This document shows positions 6,272-7,878 of a stretch of 7,878 bases of DNA, piece by piece; positions within the stretch are counted from its first letter, which is position 1; every line of letters starts with the position of its first letter. Made by a program: the position numbers and the translations under genes. The stretch spans positions 1 through 7,878 of the forward strand of contig PANG01000046.1 in assembly GCA_002708345.1 (NCBI GenBank). Reading direction: 5' to 3'. The stretch comes from Planctomycetaceae bacterium. Lineage in GTDB: Bacteria > Planctomycetota > Planctomycetia > Pirellulales > Pirellulaceae. The notes beneath the pieces were generated by a model. The model searched no databases, had not been told where the DNA came from, and saw only the letters and a program-made list of their open reading frames with translations.

Positions 6272-7384
6272 TTACTCGTCGGCAGTCCGGATGATCAGCT
6301 TTTTCCCCTCCACGCGGCCCACCAGCTTTGCCGGCGTGAGCGCCATTTCCAGCAACTTTCCCCGGGTCACGTCAAGGGCATTCAGGTCGATCAGCTTCTC
6401 CCATCGCTTCTTTGATTCCTCATCGACATCGATCTCCAGGCCGTCCTGCCGGGCGATCGCCTCGATAATCTGCTGGATCGGAGTCATCTCAACTTTCAGG
6501 ATGTAACGCTTCTTGACAGGGCCAGGCCGGGTGCTGGTTACCTGCTCCCCTCGCAGCAGCCTCGCCAGTTGCCGGTGATCTTCCTGGCTGCCCACCGCAG
6601 TCACTTCCGTGGCGGTGCGTCTCACTGCCAGGTCCGGGAAGAACTCGCGGATCCGCTGGAAGTTCTCCGTCGAGACAGCCTTCTTGTAGACCTTCTGGAG
6701 TTTTACTTTCTCCGGCATTGGCAGCAGGCTCATCCGGGGAGGGTCACCAGCGACCGTGAAGGCCTTGTCAAAACCGGCCAGCAGGATGGCCAGTCGATGG
6801 GCCAGTGGCATGGGAGGAAGGTCCTGGCTGGCCCAGAGGTCATGTGGGATCGAGTCCGGCATGGCGAGCTCAAACCCGGCCTGTTCGAGCTGCCGGGTTA
6901 CCAGCAGCCGGGGAGTGGCAAGAAGTTCCCACCGCATTGCTACCCGCTTGCCGGCCTGCTTGTTCCAGGGGTCTGGCAGCTGGGCGAGGAACTGGTGAAG
7001 TACCTCGGCGACCGTTGCCAGCTTGCCGGTAATCTCCTTTGGACCGATGTAGATGGTGGAATCGACCAGGCAGTAACCAAGCTCCAGCTTGCCGGTCAAT
7101 CGATCAAGCGTGACTGCCATCGACTCGCCTTTGGCTTCGAACTGGATCGGCTGGTCCGGGTCGATGCGGCGGTCCAGGAAGATCGCCACCCGCTGGCTGC
7201 GTCCCAGGTTCTGAAGCATCTGCCTGAGCGGGATTTCCTTCCAGCTGGCAGTCAGCGGCTGCTGCAACTGTCGGTCTACCGCCGAGCCGGTTTGCCAGTC
7301 GACTTCGACCTGTTCCTGCTGGGCCAGCAGGCCGGGGGAAGCAAGGCAGAGAGCCAGGATCGAGATCAGGCAGCTTCGCAGCAT
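6272..7384 (-). CDS. Exported protein with multiple secretin-N (STN-like) units, no secretin pore
   Basis: A 370-residue protein. Residues 1-21 are a signal peptide (LRSCLISILALCLASPGLLA, likely cleavage after A21 before QQ), so it acts outside the cytoplasmic membrane. The mature part reads as a chain of small beta-alpha-beta units like those at the N-terminus of secretins and TonB receptors. An STN-like unit at about 42-116 has IPLRQMLQNLGRS, FLDRRIDPDQPI, MAVTLDRLTGKLELGYCLVDS and IYIGP. A second, more diverged one lies at about 152-223 (TPRLLVTRQLEQAGFEL, MPLAHRLAILLAGF). A secretin N1/NolW-like unit lies at about 229-280 (VSTENFQRIREFFPDL, TAVGSQEDHRQLARLL), and a final STN-like unit at 291-367 (TPIQQIIEAIARQDGLEIDV, LLEMALTPAKLVGRV, KKLIIRT). 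There is no C-terminal secretin beta-domain. It might bind or gate an envelope partner; the role is unknown. The assignment rests on pattern reading of the fold. Confidence 0.75.
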   Translation of the reverse strand: MLRSCLISILALCLASPGLLAQQEQVEVDWQTGSAVDRQLQQPLTASWKEIPLRQMLQNLGRSQRVAIFLDRRIDPDQPIQFEAKGESMAVTLDRLTGKLELGYCLVDSTIYIGPKEITGKLATVAEVLHQFLAQLPDPWNKQAGKRVAMRWELLATPRLLVTRQLEQAGFELAMPDSIPHDLWASQDLPPMPLAHRLAILLAGFDKAFTVAGDPPRMSLLPMPEKVKLQKVYKKAVSTENFQRIREFFPDLAVRRTATEVTAVGSQEDHRQLARLLRGEQVTSTRPGPVKKRYILKVEMTPIQQIIEAIARQDGLEIDVDEESKKRWEKLIDLNALDVTRGKLLEMALTPAKLVGRVEGKKLIIRTADE

Positions 7385-7424
7385 GGTGCAGGGTGCCGGG
7401 GTGAGGATTGACCAGGACGTCTTT

Positions 7425-7452
7425 ATTTTAGCGGCCGGGGCGGGTGGGACAA
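7425..7452 (-). promoter_or_regulatory. Promoter for the STN-like protein gene (minus strand)
   Basis: Read on the minus strand: TTGTCC (7452-7447), 16-nt spacer, TAAAAT (7430-7425). The -35 matches TTGACA at 4/6 and the -10 matches TATAAT at 5/6. Expected transcription start near 7418, about 34 nt before the ATG at 7384. Confidence 0.4.
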
Positions 7453-7485
7453 ACAGCGATGTGCCGGTGGCGGCTTGTCGGCAAT

Positions 7486-7494
7486 TGGTATAAA
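7486..7494 (+). promoter_or_regulatory. Extended -10 promoter for the aquaglyceroporin gene
   Basis: TGG-TATAAA is an extended -10 element with a 5/6 -10 hexamer; the -35 region is weak, which is usual for this class. Expected start near 7501 gives a leader of about 40 nt. It is divergent from, and does not overlap, the candidate promoter of the minus-strand gene. Confidence 0.45.
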
Positions 7495-7539
7495 AAGTCG
7501 CTACTGGGATTTAACCGCTTGGGAGGGTGATCGGGAAAC

Positions 7540-7878
7540 ATGTTTCGTGGCTCCAAACGCGAGTTCTTTGCGGAGATGCTCGGTACTTTTATCCTCATGA
7601 CCTTTGGCCTGGGAGTGAATGCCCAGGTCACGCTGGGGAAGTCCACGGCGATGATCAACGAGGCCGGCACCCAGGTGGCGCTCACGCAGTATGCGCACGG
7701 TGACTACCTGTCGATTAACCTCGGCTGGGGCGTTGCCGTGATGCTGGGAGTCTATGTTGCCGGGGGAGTGACGGGTGCCCATATTAACCCGGCCGTGACA
7801 GTCGCCCTGGCGGTCAGGCGGGAACTTCCCTGGTCCAAGGTCGTTCCCTATGTGACAGCACAGATGCTGGGAGCCTTC
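7540..7878 (+). CDS. MIP-family aquaglyceroporin, GlpF-like (3' end missing)
   Basis: The ATG at 7540 opens a frame that runs off the right edge; 113 residues are visible. MIP channels pass water, glycerol and small neutral solutes across the inner membrane. Residues 9-27 form helix 1 with the family pattern FFAEMLGTF, residues 58-78 form helix 2 ending in GVTGAHINPAVT, which carries the first NPA box (N83-P84-A85), and helix 3 begins near 98 (WSKVVPYVTAQMLGAF). The pattern G-V-x-G-A-H-x-N-P-A-V-T is typical of glycerol facilitators. The loop between helices 1 and 2 (about 28-57) is longer than in E. coli GlpF as recalled, and AQVTL followed by YLSINLGWG recalls animal aquaglyceroporins. The second NPA box and the residue separating glycerol from water channels lie outside the window, so substrate is not settled. 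GGAGG at 7522-7526 is 13 nt from the ATG, a long spacing. Divergent from the STN-like gene. Confidence 0.93.
   Translation, partial: MFRGSKREFFAEMLGTFILMTFGLGVNAQVTLGKSTAMINEAGTQVALTQYAHGDYLSINLGWGVAVMLGVYVAGGVTGAHINPAVTVALAVRRELPWSKVVPYVTAQMLGAF

Noticed and set aside
6266..6304. CCGGA/TCCGG arms followed by a T run after the PHA-family gene as a terminator
   Set aside because: The loop is 15 nt and the T run lies about 9 nt beyond the stem, inside the opposing gene; not a convincing intrinsic terminator.
6569..7411. Plus-strand open frame (280 codons) antisense to the STN-like gene
   Set aside because: The opposite frame encodes a clear signal peptide and repeated secretin-N-like units; this one shows no start signal or domain and looks like a shadow.
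1..7878. A defence system, CRISPR array, insertion sequence or integration site
   Set aside because: No spaced repeats, transposase or recombinase motifs, terminal inverted repeats or tRNA-linked duplications are visible; base use is even along the window.

Overview
The window looks like chromosomal DNA of a high-GC (roughly 60%) bacterium, most probably a planctomycete of the Pirellula/Rhodopirellula kind. This rests on gene content rather than a marker gene: a bacterial MfnB (methanofuran-type cofactor synthesis, known from planctomycetes and methylotrophs), standalone secretin-N-like proteins without a secretin pore, DUF11-type repeat proteins, an RNase D/HRDC protein and a PHA-granule-type small protein. 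There are no rRNA, tRNA, CRISPR or mobile-element signals. No stretch longer than 300 bases lacks a gene; the longest gaps are 188 bases (4367-4554) and 155 bases (7385-7539).

Layout, left to right: (1) the 3' part of a large plus-strand gene for a protein of four tandem Ig-like/DUF11 repeats, cut by the left edge; (2) a minus-strand ribonuclease D with HRDC domain; (3) a divergent two-gene plus-strand unit, a two-TM membrane protein of unknown function followed 2 nt later by mfnB with a GTG start; (4) a 69-residue acidic protein with its own near-consensus promoter and strong ribosome binding site; (5) a minus-strand membrane-anchored protein built from a duplicated helical unit; (6) a plus-strand 100-residue PHA_gran_rgn family protein; (7) a minus-strand exported protein with several secretin-N-like units; (8) the 5' part of a MIP-family glycerol/water channel, cut by the right edge and divergent from (7).

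Strand changes at almost every gene. The three convergent pairs are separated by only 9, 11 and 6 nt, so their transcripts must read into each other or end within the opposing gene. The only likely operon is membrane protein plus mfnB. MfnB makes the furan precursor of methanofuran-like C1 carriers, which ties the window to tetrahydromethanopterin/methanofuran C1 metabolism. The other genes are mostly housekeeping (RNase D) or lineage-type envelope proteins with no visible common pathway. I see no defence or mobile system. The points most worth a second look are the duplicated-domain membrane protein, the poreless multi-STN protein, the membrane protein coupled to mfnB, the Asp-to-Glu change in the RNase D Exo II motif, and the strong over-representation of CCWGG.
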